Shown piece by piece: positions 24,554 through 33,631 of a DNA stretch of 64,000 nt. Origin of the DNA: Desulfopila sp. IMCC35008 (GTDB taxonomy: Bacteria; Desulfobacterota; Desulfobulbia; Desulfobulbales; Desulfocapsaceae); assembly GCF_010646885.2 (NCBI RefSeq), contig NZ_CP050700.1, positions 1 to 64,000 of the forward strand, written 5' to 3'. Under the pieces are notes generated by a model. That model saw only the letters and a list, made by a program, of their open reading frames with translations. It did not search any database and had not been told where the DNA came from. A program made the translations under genes and the position numbers. The first letter of the stretch is position 1, and each line of letters opens with the position of its first letter.

Positions 24554-24934
24554 ATGCAAGATCATTCGGATACATTTAAAGTGATGGTCGCCAACCTGGA
24601 GCGGTTCAGGAGGGTTGATGTCCCAGACGGATATGGCATAAAGAAGGGGGATTGTGGCGATATTGTAGAGATATACCTGCGGATTGACGCAGATGTGGTA
24701 AAAGAGGTTTCTTTCCAGGTAGCCGGTTGTCTCAATACTTTTGCCTGTGCAAATGCTGTATCGTATCTGGCTGAGGGCAAGGAAGTCGGCGATTGTTGGC
24801 AGATCAGCCCTGAGTTGATTGTCGCCGTTCTTGAGTCACTGCCTGATGATCATCACCACTGCGCTGAACTTGCTGTGGGCACATTTTATCTTGCACTCAA
24901 TAATTACAATCGAAAGCAATCGGTTCCTTCATAG
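24554..24934 (+). CDS. NifU/IscU N-terminal-like Fe-S scaffold protein
   Basis: 126-residue stand-alone scaffold domain. The three conserved cluster-binding cysteines are present: Cys34 in KKGDCGDIV, Cys65 in NTFACANAV and Cys103 in HHCAELAV, with Asp36 beside the first as in IscU. An additional Cys59 and a His triplet before Cys103 are unusual. There is no cysteine desulfurase next to it. ATG 24554 follows GGTGGAG. It is divergent from the B12-controlled operon and convergent with the kinase gene downstream. Confidence 0.85.
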   Translation: MQDHSDTFKVMVANLERFRRVDVPDGYGIKKGDCGDIVEIYLRIDADVVKEVSFQVAGCLNTFACANAVSYLAEGKEVGDCWQISPELIVAVLESLPDDHHHCAELAVGTFYLALNNYNRKQSVPS

Positions 24935-24967
24935 GCTGGAGCGGGCAAGCGAGCGCGGCAAGTCTTG

Positions 24968-27100
24968 CTACGGTTCATTCTTCTGGTCCAGTGTCTGTCT
25001 GATTTTTTTGAGAAAATCGGCCATCTGGAACGGTTTGAAGAGAAATCCTTCCGCCCCGAGTTCTGTCGCTTGCTGGATCGATTCGGTGGGTGTGTACCCG
25101 CTGGCAACCAGCACCAGACAATTCGGATCAAGATGTTTGAGTTGTTGTATACACTTGAAGCCCCCCATTCCGGGCATATTCAGATCCATTATGATGATAT
25201 CGATAGAATCACCTCTCTTCTTGTAAACCTCCAGCCCTTCTTCACCGCTTGAGGCTGGAAAAACGGTATAGCCGTAGTTGACCAGCATTTCGGTACCGAT
25301 TTCACGAATTGTACTTTCATCGTCAACCAGTAATACCGTTTCTGTGCCACCTGTTATGGGAAGTTCATCCCTGTCGGTGACGGCGATTTGCTGTTGTTGT
25401 GGAATGGCCGGGAAATAGATACGAAAACAGGTTCCTTTTCTTTTTGTACTGGTGCATTCAATAAACCCTCCATGTCCCTGGACGATCCCATAAACGGACG
25501 ATAAACCGAGTCCGGTTCCCTTGCCGGTTTCCTTGGTGGTGAAGAAAGGGTCGAAGATTCTTTTGATGGTCTCCGAATCCATGCCGATACCGGTATCGAA
25601 GACTTGAAGCAGGACGTTTTGGCCCTCCTTGGCTCCGAGATGTGCTGCGCAGAAGATGGGGTCAAGGGTAACGTTGGTGGTGGTGATTGATAGGGTTCCT
25701 CCTTCGGGCATGGCGTGACTTGCGTTGATTGCGAGATTAAGCATGATCTGCTCAATCTGGACAGGATCACCTTTGATATGATTGAGATCAGGGTCAAGCT
25801 TCATGTCAATATTGATCATTTTTGGAATAGTTCTGTCCAGCATGCGTCTTATCTGCACAATTTCCTTGTTGAGATTGAGCGGTGCCAGGTTGCTTTCAAT
25901 CTTCCTGCTGAAGGTAAGAAGTTGCTGAATAAGATCGGCAGCCCTGCGGGAGGCCCTCTCAATGCCTTTGAGTTTTGTGGAGTCTTCACCTTTTTGCTGG
26001 AATTCGAGAAGCAGCAACTGGGTGTAGCCGGAGATTGATTGGAGAAGGTTGTTGAAATCGTGGGCAATACCTCCGGCTATATTGCCGACTGCTTCCATCT
26101 TCTGGGCCTGGACCAACTGTTCCTGAAGCAGTTTGTTTTTGTTTTCGGCCTCAACCTGGTCGGTTATATCAAGGACCAGGGAGGCAACACCGATAATGTT
26201 CCCTTCGGTGTCGGAAAGAGGGGTGTTGTACCAGTCGCAGGTCTTGATCTTGCCACTTTTGGTACGGTTGCTGTTGACCGAGCGGGTTCCTCCTGACTGT
26301 TCTATCAAATTTTGCCAGATCTGTTCAATTTCTTTATCTCCTGAATCGGGCAGGATGGTACCAAACGGTGATTCTCCAAGCATCTCGGCACGTGAAAATT
26401 CAAATATTTTTTCCGCTGCTTTGTTCCACTCGATGACCTTAAAATCCGGCGACCATTCAACAACAGCCAGTGGGGTGTGGCGAACATGCAGTGAAAGGCG
26501 CTGGGCCTGGAACTTCAACTCCTCCTGGGCGCGTTTTCTCTCCTGTATTTCAGATTCGAGTTCAGCGGTTCTCTGTTGGACACGACTCTCCAGAAGCAAT
26601 TTCGCATCGAGCAGTTTGAGATAGAGGGCGATACCATTGAGCAGGAGGATGATGCAAAACAAAATGTAGAGATAAATATAAATGGCCCGGCAGGGCCAGA
26701 TGACATTGATGGTGCCGATAACCTTTTCGTTAAAAGTGATGTCTGATTGTAATCGGTGCCTATGTATCAGTTTTGTGGTAGTGAAGAGTTGTTCCAGGGG
26801 CGAGACTGGTTTTCCCTCAAGTCGTAAAAAGACCCTGTCATACTCGTCCCGGACCGTGATCTTCTGGTAACCGTTAGCGTCCATGGAAAGTTTGAGGTAA
26901 TCCAGCGGGGTCAGCTTGTCATAATTCCAAAGTGAGGCGCTTATGACCTTGGCATGATTCGCGACCCGGAGAGTTTCCTTGTCGATAAGCCTCGTTTTAT
27001 ACCAGTAAGCAAATAGCGCAAAGAGGGACAGCAGAACCGCCAGCAGGATAAACATAGTTGTCTTGCTGTGCAGGTGTTTTCTGGTAAATTCTTCTGGCAC
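24968..27100 (-). CDS. Hybrid sensor histidine kinase (PAS, HisKA, HATPase, receiver)
   Basis: 710 residues. Two membrane segments (about 15-33 and 138-160) frame a periplasmic sensor region of about 100 residues. A coiled coil leads into a PAS domain (about 205-325), then the phospho-acceptor His in [12 protein letters not shown], an ATPase domain with [21 protein letters not shown] and [11 protein letters not shown], and a C-terminal receiver with phospho-acceptor Asp in [13 protein letters not shown] and Lys in FLFKPFQ. The HDFNN type is frequent in delta-proteobacteria. GTG start with AGGAG six bases upstream. Stimulus and target unknown. Confidence 0.93.
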   Translation of the reverse strand: MPEEFTRKHLHSKTTMFILLAVLLSLFALFAYWYKTRLIDKETLRVANHAKVISASLWNYDKLTPLDYLKLSMDANGYQKITVRDEYDRVFLRLEGKPVSPLEQLFTTTKLIHRHRLQSDITFNEKVIGTINVIWPCRAIYIYLYILFCIILLLNGIALYLKLLDAKLLLESRVQQRTAELESEIQERKRAQEELKFQAQRLSLHVRHTPLAVVEWSPDFKVIEWNKAAEKIFEFSRAEMLGESPFGTILPDSGDKEIEQIWQNLIEQSGGTRSVNSNRTKSGKIKTCDWYNTPLSDTEGNIIGVASLVLDITDQVEAENKNKLLQEQLVQAQKMEAVGNIAGGIAHDFNNLLQSISGYTQLLLLEFQQKGEDSTKLKGIERASRRAADLIQQLLTFSRKIESNLAPLNLNKEIVQIRRMLDRTIPKMINIDMKLDPDLNHIKGDPVQIEQIMLNLAINASHAMPEGGTLSITTTNVTLDPIFCAAHLGAKEGQNVLLQVFDTGIGMDSETIKRIFDPFFTTKETGKGTGLGLSSVYGIVQGHGGFIECTSTKRKGTCFRIYFPAIPQQQQIAVTDRDELPITGGTETVLLVDDESTIREIGTEMLVNYGYTVFPASSGEEGLEVYKKRGDSIDIIIMDLNMPGMGGFKCIQQLKHLDPNCLVLVASGYTPTESIQQATELGAEGFLFKPFQMADFLKKIRQTLDQKNEP

Positions 27101-27398
27101 AGGCCGCTCCTAGGTGGTCGGGCTGTTTAAAAACTGAGCGACAAATAGCAAAAGGGTGAATCCCGTTGCGTATCTTCTCATGTTCGTTCTGGCTGCGGAT
27201 TGCCTATTGGAATTGCAGATTGGGTAACCCTGCCGTGTTATCCACACCTAATCCTAGCGTGAAATAGTTGTATATTCAAGAACCCACACTTTTTTTGCAG
27301 GATAGGTGGGTGAAGATGGGGGGCGTCGGGCAGCTCCTGTACTGTTTGCATTGGTGCGGCAGGGCTGCCCTGAGTATTCATGACTGGTTCTGGGAAGG
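27101..27398. other. Intergenic region kinase / DUF711 gene
   Basis: About 298 bases. It holds a perfect consensus DnaA box TTATCCACA (27238-27246) and, nearer the DUF711 gene, an imperfect hairpin with GGGCAGC and GCTGCCC arms (about 27328-27373) that could end that gene's transcript. No convincing coding frame. It should also carry the kinase promoter. Confidence 0.45.
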
Positions 27399-28781
27399 TT
27401 AATTCTTGAAGCTGTGGATCGGTGCTGGTATCCGTCCGCCCCAGGCGATGAAGCGTTTTGATTTACCGACGTTTCGTATTTCCATGATAGGGCTTGCGCC
27501 AAAAAGGCCACCGAAGCTAACATAGTCGCCCGCTTCCATCCCGGGGACAGGAATGAGTCTCGCCGCTGTTGTTTTATGGTTCACCATACCCAGCGCCATT
27601 TCATCAGCGATGATGGCCGAGATCGTGTCCGCATCAACAGAGCCCGGTATGGCCACCATGTCGAGGCCGACCGAGCAGACACAGGTCATGGCTTCAAGTT
27701 TCTCAAGGCAGAGGGCACCTTCCCCCACCGCATCGGCGAGTACCGAATCTTCCATTACCGGGATAAAGGCACCGCTTAAGCCGCCAACGTTCTTACTGGC
27801 AAAAATACCGCCTTTTTTTACGGCATCGTTGAGCATGGCCAGGATGGCCGTGGAGCCGGGTGCGCCAACGGCATCTACACCGAGTATTTTGAAAATCTCG
27901 CCCACGCTGTCCCCGACTGTTGGTGTGGGGGCCAAAGAGAGGTCGACTACACCAAATTCAATTCCAAGAGATTTGGAAACCTGACGGCCGATCAGCTCAC
28001 CGCAGCGGGTGACCCGGAAGGTTGTTTGCTTGATCTCTTCGGCAATTTCATCAAGGCGAAGGTCGGAACTGCCATTATGGTCGTCGATCAATCGCTCCAG
28101 CGAGCGGGCGATGACACCGGGGCCGCTGACGCCGACGTTGAGTACTGCATCCGCTTCTTCCAGGCCGTGAATAGCGCCTGCCATAAAAGGATTGTCTCCG
28201 GGCTGGTTGCAGAACACCACAAACTTGGCAGCTCCGAAACCGTTCTGTTCTTTGGTTTTCTCTGCGACATCCTTGATGGTATGGCCCATCATGGCCAGGG
28301 CGTCCATGTTGATGCCTTTCTGGCTGGTGCCGATATTGATGGATGCACAGACTTTTTCCGTCTGGGCGAGAGCTTCCGGTATTGACTTGATGTATTCCTT
28401 ATCCGTTGCGGTCATCCCTTTTTCTACCTGGGCGGAAAAGCCACCTATGATATCAATGCCCACGGCGGTTGCAGCTCTATCGAGACTTTTGGCAATTTCG
28501 ACAAACCCATTGGCATCAAAACCTGAACCGACAAAGGCCACTGGGGTTACCGAAATTCGCTTGTTGACCACAGGGATACCGAGATTCCGGCTGATGGAGT
28601 CACAGGTGGCAACGAAATTGCCTGCATAACCGGTTATCTTCTCTTCAATTTTCGCACAGGTCTCTTCCACACTGCCGCCCCGGCATTCAAGCAGGCTGAT
28701 ACCCATGGTGACGGTTCGAACATCCAGGTTTTCCTTCTGGATCATTTCAACGGTGGCAAGAATCTGGTCGGATCGTAACAT
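27399..28781 (-). CDS. DUF711/UPF0210 (PFL-like) protein
   Basis: 460-residue member of the UPF0210/DUF711 family, which is distantly related to anaerobic ribonucleotide reductase/pyruvate-formate lyase folds by annotation history but has no proven reaction. Conserved stretches are RTVTMGISLLEC near the N-terminus, FVGSGFDANGFVEIA, NVGVSGPGVI, SLAPTPTVGDSVGEI and the C-terminal GMEAGDYVSFGGLFG. AGGAG lies six bases before the start. It is paired with the upstream ACT-domain gene, the usual arrangement for this family. Confidence 0.88.
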   Translation of the reverse strand: MLRSDQILATVEMIQKENLDVRTVTMGISLLECRGGSVEETCAKIEEKITGYAGNFVATCDSISRNLGIPVVNKRISVTPVAFVGSGFDANGFVEIAKSLDRAATAVGIDIIGGFSAQVEKGMTATDKEYIKSIPEALAQTEKVCASINIGTSQKGINMDALAMMGHTIKDVAEKTKEQNGFGAAKFVVFCNQPGDNPFMAGAIHGLEEADAVLNVGVSGPGVIARSLERLIDDHNGSSDLRLDEIAEEIKQTTFRVTRCGELIGRQVSKSLGIEFGVVDLSLAPTPTVGDSVGEIFKILGVDAVGAPGSTAILAMLNDAVKKGGIFASKNVGGLSGAFIPVMEDSVLADAVGEGALCLEKLEAMTCVCSVGLDMVAIPGSVDADTISAIIADEMALGMVNHKTTAARLIPVPGMEAGDYVSFGGLFGASPIMEIRNVGKSKRFIAWGGRIPAPIHSFKN

Positions 28782-28818
28782 TTGCTGCTCCTGTTAAGGC
28801 GGGGCTGTTAGGTAAAAC

Positions 28819-29376
28819 TCAGTGAAGTGTAATTTCGTTTGTGGCCTTGAAGATGTCGTTGTGCTGCATCATCACAGTCAAACCGCTCTCTTTTGAGAAC
28901 TCTGTCAAGGCGTCCTGAATGGCACTAACGGATTCGACTTGTGAGAGATCGAGTTGCAGAACCATGGTGTATTTATCTTTCCGCAAGGTGGTAGCCAGGT
29001 CGTGGATGTTGATATTGTGGGAATAACAGAACTTTGAGATGGAGTAGACGAGGCCACTCTTGTTCTGGCCCTGAACGGTCATGATGTACGTCTCATCAGG
29101 CAACTTATACTTGCTGATATCGATTGGTTCGCTCATGACCTTGATGGAAACCTCAAACTTGACCGGTGTGTTGATATGTGAGATTTCGGCCAATACATCT
29201 TCCGGTGTTACATGCTCGTCAAAGGTGGCAATGAGGATCATTGTCAGGTAGCCGCAGAGTACCGACTGGTTGAGGTCTGCAAGATCACCGTCAAGCTTGT
29301 AGATGGCTCCTGTGATATCTGCAATTACTCCCGGCCTGTCCTTTGACATGACAGAAAGTATCATTTGCTTTTTCAT
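28819..29376 (-). CDS. ACT-domain protein (UPF0237/GcvR-like)
   Basis: About 185 residues with two ACT domains. The first starts ILSVMSKDRPGVIADITGAIY (ligand-binding G in RPGV), the second MTVQGQNKSGLVYSISKFCY. Such proteins bind amino acids or similar ligands as regulators. Start 29376 is fixed by AAGGAGC at good spacing; the longer frame upstream has no similarity. It sits 37 bases before the DUF711 gene and is probably its regulator or partner. Ligand unknown. Confidence 0.85.
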   Translation of the reverse strand: MKKQMILSVMSKDRPGVIADITGAIYKLDGDLADLNQSVLCGYLTMILIATFDEHVTPEDVLAEISHINTPVKFEVSIKVMSEPIDISKYKLPDETYIMTVQGQNKSGLVYSISKFCYSHNINIHDLATTLRKDKYTMVLQLDLSQVESVSAIQDALTEFSKESGLTVMMQHNDIFKATNEITLH

Positions 29377-29604
29377 TAAAAACTGCTCCTTAAATTCTGT
29401 TGAATCGCCTGGCTTTTGGTTATGACTACAAGGTGAGCCTGTTATAAGTGAACCGTCAATATTGCCTTGTTTCTGTGGAATGGGCAAGGCAATTATCATG
29501 TCAGTAGTATTCTTTTGCCAGTAAAGTTTGCGTGAACTATTCAGAAACATTAACATCTTGAAAAAGAGGACGTCGGTAAGTGAAACAAAATGGAGGATAC
29601 CGGT

Positions 29605-30093
29605 ATGAAAAGGCTGACCTACTGTGTATTTTTGCTGGTTATGGGGCTTAGTGGTTGTGCTGACAGGCAATTTTTAGCTGTTCGGGTCAATCATGAGGTG
29701 GAACGGGTTTTCCGTGAAGGGACGATGCTGCCGAATTATACTTACTACTATAATGGACCGGAAAATGAGCCCATTGCCCTGCTTGCCCTTGATAAAAGGT
29801 ATCAGCTCAATTCTGAATTCTGGACGAGGTGTGAGGAAAATGATGCCAGGTATCCTGGCTGGATAAAGGAGTTCATAAGGTTGAACGGGGATTTTGACGA
29901 TATAAACTATGTACGAATCGACTATAAGGGGAATGAGATCCTGTCGGAGACCAATGAAAGGATCGGCATGGTGTATTCGCGCTACGACTGGATAGTCACC
30001 TGGCGCGGCGAGGGCAACGAACTGATTATACCGCCGCCGCAACCGAGCACGAGCCAGCACCCATCGCATATGATGAGGCGTAGGTCGCTCTGA
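29605..30093 (+). CDS. Small predicted lipoprotein
   Basis: About 162 residues. Start 29605 follows GGAGG by eight bases. A short basic N-terminus (MKRLTY), a hydrophobic core and lipobox LSGC place the lipidated Cys near residue 18. The mature part is hydrophilic with Tyr-rich segments (LPNYTYYYNGPENEP) and a C-terminal strand ending in YDWIVTWRG; the final 20 residues are Pro/Ser/His/Arg-rich. No known domain recognised. Likely membrane-anchored in the periplasm. Confidence 0.75.
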   Translation: MKRLTYCVFLLVMGLSGCADRQFLAVRVNHEVERVFREGTMLPNYTYYYNGPENEPIALLALDKRYQLNSEFWTRCEENDARYPGWIKEFIRLNGDFDDINYVRIDYKGNEILSETNERIGMVYSRYDWIVTWRGEGNELIIPPPQPSTSQHPSHMMRRRSL

Positions 30094-30112
30094 AATGATC
30101 CCCGGATAGAAT

Positions 30113-30622
30113 TTACCAGCCGTTTTCGTGTATGCGTTCCGGCTGGAATCTGTTCATTACCTTGAACTCGCCGTCGGGCCAGCCGATCGGGATGATGGCA
30201 AAGGGGATAATGTTTTCTGGTATGGAGAATAACTTCCGCGCCCCTGTCATTCGGTCTTCTTCAGGGTAGACACCTGTCCAGACTGTACCGAGCCCGAGGT
30301 CGCGTGCGGCAAGCAACAGGTTCTGGGCGGCAGCGCTGCAGTCCTGTACCCAGAAAGTGGGCCATTTAACTCCTTCCGGTTCGCCGCAGATGATGATTGC
30401 TGCCGGGGCCTTTGTGATCATTTTGCAATAAGGATGAAAATTCGGGACCCTGGCCATTTTCTCCTTGTCTGTCACTATGATAAAGTGCCATGGCCGCTGG
30501 TTGCCGGCTGACGGAGCCTGCATGGCAGCTTTGATGATCTTTTCCAGCGCATCTCTCGGTACCGGTTTATCGGCAAAACTCCTTATGCTTCTTCTGGTCT
30601 CTATTACTTCGAGCAGTTCCAT
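30113..30622 (-). CDS. Nitroreductase family FMN protein
   Basis: 169-residue flavoprotein. The N-terminal ETRRSIRSFADKPVP is the FMN-binding Arg motif of the family, followed by AAMQAPSAGNQRPWHFIIV and the C-terminal LGLGTVWTGVYPEE and IIPIGWP. Shorter than classical nitroreductases, consistent with the compact subfamily common in anaerobes. GGAGG precedes the start by eight bases. Natural substrate unknown; could reduce quinones, flavins or nitroaromatics. Confidence 0.88.
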   Translation of the reverse strand: MELLEVIETRRSIRSFADKPVPRDALEKIIKAAMQAPSAGNQRPWHFIIVTDKEKMARVPNFHPYCKMITKAPAAIIICGEPEGVKWPTFWVQDCSAAAQNLLLAARDLGLGTVWTGVYPEEDRMTGARKLFSIPENIIPFAIIPIGWPDGEFKVMNRFQPERIHENGW

Positions 30623-30682
30623 TTCCTCGGCCTCCTCATTTTCTGTTTTCTAATCTGATTGTGGTAACTCATCAAGTCGCAC

Positions 30683-30719
30683 TTTGATCCTGAATGGAAT
30701 ACTGACTTTCAGGATCAAA
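30683..30719. repeat. 12-bp perfect inverted repeat in the ilvA-nitroreductase gap
   Basis: Arms TTTGATCCTGAA and TTCAGGATCAAA with a 13-base spacer, in the 129 bases between the two minus-strand genes. No T-run follows on the minus strand, so it may be a weak ilvA terminator or an operator for the nitroreductase. Confidence 0.5.
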
Positions 30720-30751
30720 CTGGTGCTGCGGTACATTGGGTGTTCTGTATA

Positions 30752-32260
30752 TTACAGGAACATGGAATAGGCGGGATTACCTGTCTCCTCCACATATCTG
30801 TAGCCCAATTCGTCGAGCCGTTGGTACAGGGCATCATCGTCGCCATCCGGGCACTCCAAGCCAATCAGGACCCGGCCGAAGTCGCCTCCCTGCATTCGGT
30901 AATGAAAGAGGGAGATGTTGCGATGTCCGCGGGTTGCATCTAAAAAACGGGTGAGGGCGCCGGGGGTTTCAGGGAACCAGAACCGGAACAGTTTTTCATT
31001 TTTCACCTCAATGGATCGTCCTCCGACCATGTAACGGATATGGGTCTTGGCAAGATCGTTGTCGGTGAGATCGATATTGTCGTATCCGGCCCTATTCAGC
31101 TCCCGGCTGAATGTCTCCCGCTCTGAGCTGTCCCGTATGGAAATGCCAACGAATATCTGGGCTTTCGTTCGTTCCGCCAGCCGGTAATTAAATTCAGTGA
31201 TATTTCGTTCGCCCACCAGGTCGTGACAGAACCTTTTAAGACTTCCTGGTTTCTCGGGGATGGTAACACCAAAAAGGGCTTCATGTTTTTCACCGATTCG
31301 AGTCCGTTCGGCCACATATCGTAACCGTTCAAAATTCATGTTTGCGCCGGAGTTGATGGCGATGAGGGTTTTGCCTGTACATCCACTGTCCCGGACATAT
31401 TTGATTAATCCTGCCATGGCCAACCCACCCGCAGGTTCAACAATGGAGCGGGTGGCATGGTATACAGACTTGATACCGCTACATAGTTCGTCAGTGTCAA
31501 CCCGGATGATGTCGTCCACCACGCGCTTGCAGAATTCAAAGGTTTTTTTGCCAACTTTTCTAACCGCCACACCATCTGCAAAAATTGAAACGGATTGAAG
31601 GTCAACCCGTTTTCCCTGTTCCAGCGATTGGGCCATGGCGTCGCTGTCCGACGGTTCGACGCCGATAATTTGTATATCCGGCTTGAGGGCCTTGATATAG
31701 GCGCCAATACCGCTGATGAGGCCACCACCCCCAACCGGCACAAAAACGGCATCGATAGTGCCGGGGTTCTGGCGGAGCAGCTCATCGGCGACGGTTCCCT
31801 GGCCGGCTATGACAAGTTCGTCGTCAAATGGATGGATAAAGACCATGCCGGTTTCCCGGATTAATTGTTCGGCATGGGCGGCAGCCTCCGAATAATTTGT
31901 GCCGTGCAGGATAACTTCAGCCCCATAGTTCCTGACCGCTGATACCTTGATGGCCGGTGTAGTAGCAGGCATGACAATAAGAGACCTGATAGACAGGAGT
32001 TTGGCTGAAAAAGCGACACCCTGGGCATGGTTTCCTGCGGAGGCGGCGATCACTCCACGTTGCATTTCCTCAGGGCTCAAGTGGGCGATCCGGTTATAAG
32101 CACCTCGGATCTTAAAAGAGAAGACTGGCTGGGTATCCTCTCGTTTCAAGAGAATCCTGTTTTGCAGAAGGGCCGAAAGTTCATTGGCTTCATCGAGCGC
32201 GGTTTCAACGGCGGCCTCATACACTTTTGAGGTGAGGATCTGTCGTACAATTTTTTGCAT
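30752..32260 (-). CDS. ilvA: Threonine ammonia-lyase, biosynthetic type with two ACT domains
   Basis: PLP enzyme converting threonine to 2-oxobutanoate, first step of isoleucine synthesis. 502 residues. The PLP lysine is in FSFKIRGAYN, the phosphate-binding loop is VPVGGGGLISGI, and two C-terminal ACT-like domains (EALFGVTIPEKPGSLKRF and EKLFRFWFPETPGALTRF) give the long feedback-regulated form. Length and order match E. coli IlvA. No strong ribosome site is seen before the start, but the N-terminus aligns well with the family. Confidence 0.94.
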   Translation of the reverse strand: MQKIVRQILTSKVYEAAVETALDEANELSALLQNRILLKREDTQPVFSFKIRGAYNRIAHLSPEEMQRGVIAASAGNHAQGVAFSAKLLSIRSLIVMPATTPAIKVSAVRNYGAEVILHGTNYSEAAAHAEQLIRETGMVFIHPFDDELVIAGQGTVADELLRQNPGTIDAVFVPVGGGGLISGIGAYIKALKPDIQIIGVEPSDSDAMAQSLEQGKRVDLQSVSIFADGVAVRKVGKKTFEFCKRVVDDIIRVDTDELCSGIKSVYHATRSIVEPAGGLAMAGLIKYVRDSGCTGKTLIAINSGANMNFERLRYVAERTRIGEKHEALFGVTIPEKPGSLKRFCHDLVGERNITEFNYRLAERTKAQIFVGISIRDSSERETFSRELNRAGYDNIDLTDNDLAKTHIRYMVGGRSIEVKNEKLFRFWFPETPGALTRFLDATRGHRNISLFHYRMQGGDFGRVLIGLECPDGDDDALYQRLDELGYRYVEETGNPAYSMFL

Positions 32261-32568
32261 GGCTGGTTTATCTGGTTGCTGTCAATGCTGTCAGGGTTGC
32301 GGGGGAAGTGTCCTCAGCTGTTTTTTTGTTTGTTCTCAGGTCGGGTGTAATTGTAAGTATAGTATAGGAAATTGATGTAATGTTCATGGGAAATTCGGCA
32401 AGTAGCCCTGAAAAGGGAAACAACGGACCTGGAATGCTTGACGTATGTATTTCTGGAAGGTATTGGTGGTAGAAGAGACAGACGTTTTCAGGGATTGAGG
32501 GTAGCCCACTTGAATAAGAGAGTAAGCGCGTACATATTTTGTTTTTTTGAGGGATGAAGGAGAAGAAT
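32261..32568. other. Divergent intergenic region ilvA / FMN enzyme
   Basis: About 308 bases. A weak sigma-70-like pair TTGACG (32438-32443) and TATTGG (32461-32466) with 17-base spacing could serve the FMN enzyme. A T-rich stretch near 32322 and no obvious riboswitch, leader peptide or threonine/isoleucine attenuator were seen. Confidence 0.35.
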
Positions 32569-33594
32569 ATGGAAGAGATTTACAGCAGGGCGAAAAAGTT
32601 GATGAAAGGATATTGTCGGGTATGCCCTGTTTGTGACGGCAAGGCGTGTGCCGGGGAAGTTCCGGGAATGGGCGGTCTCGGTACCGCTGCCTCTTTTAAG
32701 GCGAATGTCGGAGCCCTTTCAGGGTACCGCTTCAATATGCAGTTGCTTCATGATGTAAAAGAGCCGGATGCCTCTGTGACCATGTTTGGTAAGAAACTTG
32801 CTCTGCCGGTGTTGGCGGCACCGATCGGTGGAGTCTCCTTTAATATGGGCGGAGGCATACCCGAGCAGGAATATGTCAATGCCATTATCCAGGGGTGTAT
32901 CGCCAAGGGTACTCTTGGTTGTACAGGCGACGGGGTTCCTGAGTTTATTCATCTTTCAGGTTTTCAGGCTATTGAGGGTGCGGGTGGAATGGGCATTCCT
33001 TTTGTCAAGCCCTGGGAAGAGCAGGAGTTATTTGATAAGCTTGAGAAGGCGCAGGAGACCGGGGCCGAAATAGTGGGTATTGATATTGATGCTGCCGGTC
33101 TTGTGACCTTGAGGCAGATGGGCAGGCCGGTAGGGCCCAAAAATGCAGACGAGTTGAAACAGATCCGTGAGGCGGTAAAAGGCAAGCTCATCCTTAAAGG
33201 GATTATGACCGTGGCGGATGCCAAAAAGGCTGTTGATTGCGGTGCCGACGGTATCGTTGTTTCGAACCACGGTGGGCGGGTGCTCGATTTCACACCTGGT
33301 GCTGCAGATGTGTTGCCCCAGATCAGCTCAGCAGTTAAAGGCCAGGTTGAGATACTTGCAGACGGTGGTGTGCGGACGGGTGGCGATGTGCTGAAACTTC
33401 TGGCACTCGGTGCCGATGGGGTGATGATAGGGCGACCATTTTCTGTAGCTGCTGTGGGTGGTTTAAAGGATGGTGTTGAAAAATATCTTGAAAAGATCGA
33501 GCTCGAACTGCAACAGGCCATGGTTCTGACAGGCACGCAGTCGGTGGCCGATGTAGAACCGTCGATCCTGCATCAGAAGCATTTGATCGTATAA
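32569..33594 (+). CDS. FMN-dependent alpha-hydroxyacid dehydrogenase family protein with N-terminal Cys motif
   Basis: 341-residue TIM-barrel flavoprotein of the lactate/glycolate oxidase family. FMN and active-site landmarks: LPVLAAPIGG, Lys in LILKGIMTVADA, catalytic His and Arg in VVSNHGGRVLD, and phosphate loop ADGGVRTGGDVLK and LGADGVMIGRPF. A four-Cys cluster CxxCxxCxxxxC (Cys16, 19, 22, 27) before GEVPGMGG is not found in canonical oxidases, and the usual substrate-binding Tyr regions are not evident. ATG 32569 follows GGAG by six bases. It may work on lactate or another 2-hydroxyacid with an alternative electron acceptor. Confidence 0.82.
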   Translation: MEEIYSRAKKLMKGYCRVCPVCDGKACAGEVPGMGGLGTAASFKANVGALSGYRFNMQLLHDVKEPDASVTMFGKKLALPVLAAPIGGVSFNMGGGIPEQEYVNAIIQGCIAKGTLGCTGDGVPEFIHLSGFQAIEGAGGMGIPFVKPWEEQELFDKLEKAQETGAEIVGIDIDAAGLVTLRQMGRPVGPKNADELKQIREAVKGKLILKGIMTVADAKKAVDCGADGIVVSNHGGRVLDFTPGAADVLPQISSAVKGQVEILADGGVRTGGDVLKLLALGADGVMIGRPFSVAAVGGLKDGVEKYLEKIELELQQAMVLTGTQSVADVEPSILHQKHLIV

Positions 33595-33595
33595 T

Positions 33596-33631
33596 CCTGG
33601 AGGGAGGGAGATCCCTCTCTCCAGGTCTTTT
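33596..33631 (+). terminator. Intrinsic terminator after the FMN enzyme gene
   Basis: Stem CCTGGAGGGAGGGAG / TCTCTCCAGG with a short ATCCC-containing loop followed by TCTTTTA. It overlaps the stop of the convergent deaminase gene, so it probably serves the plus-strand gene. Confidence 0.65.

Noticed and set aside
27238-27246. A perfect DnaA box TTATCCACA in an intergenic region as a sign of an origin
   Set aside because: It is single; I found no cluster or AT-rich unwinding region beside it. Other copies (55105-55113 and, reversed, near 34179) lie inside genes, so chance is enough.
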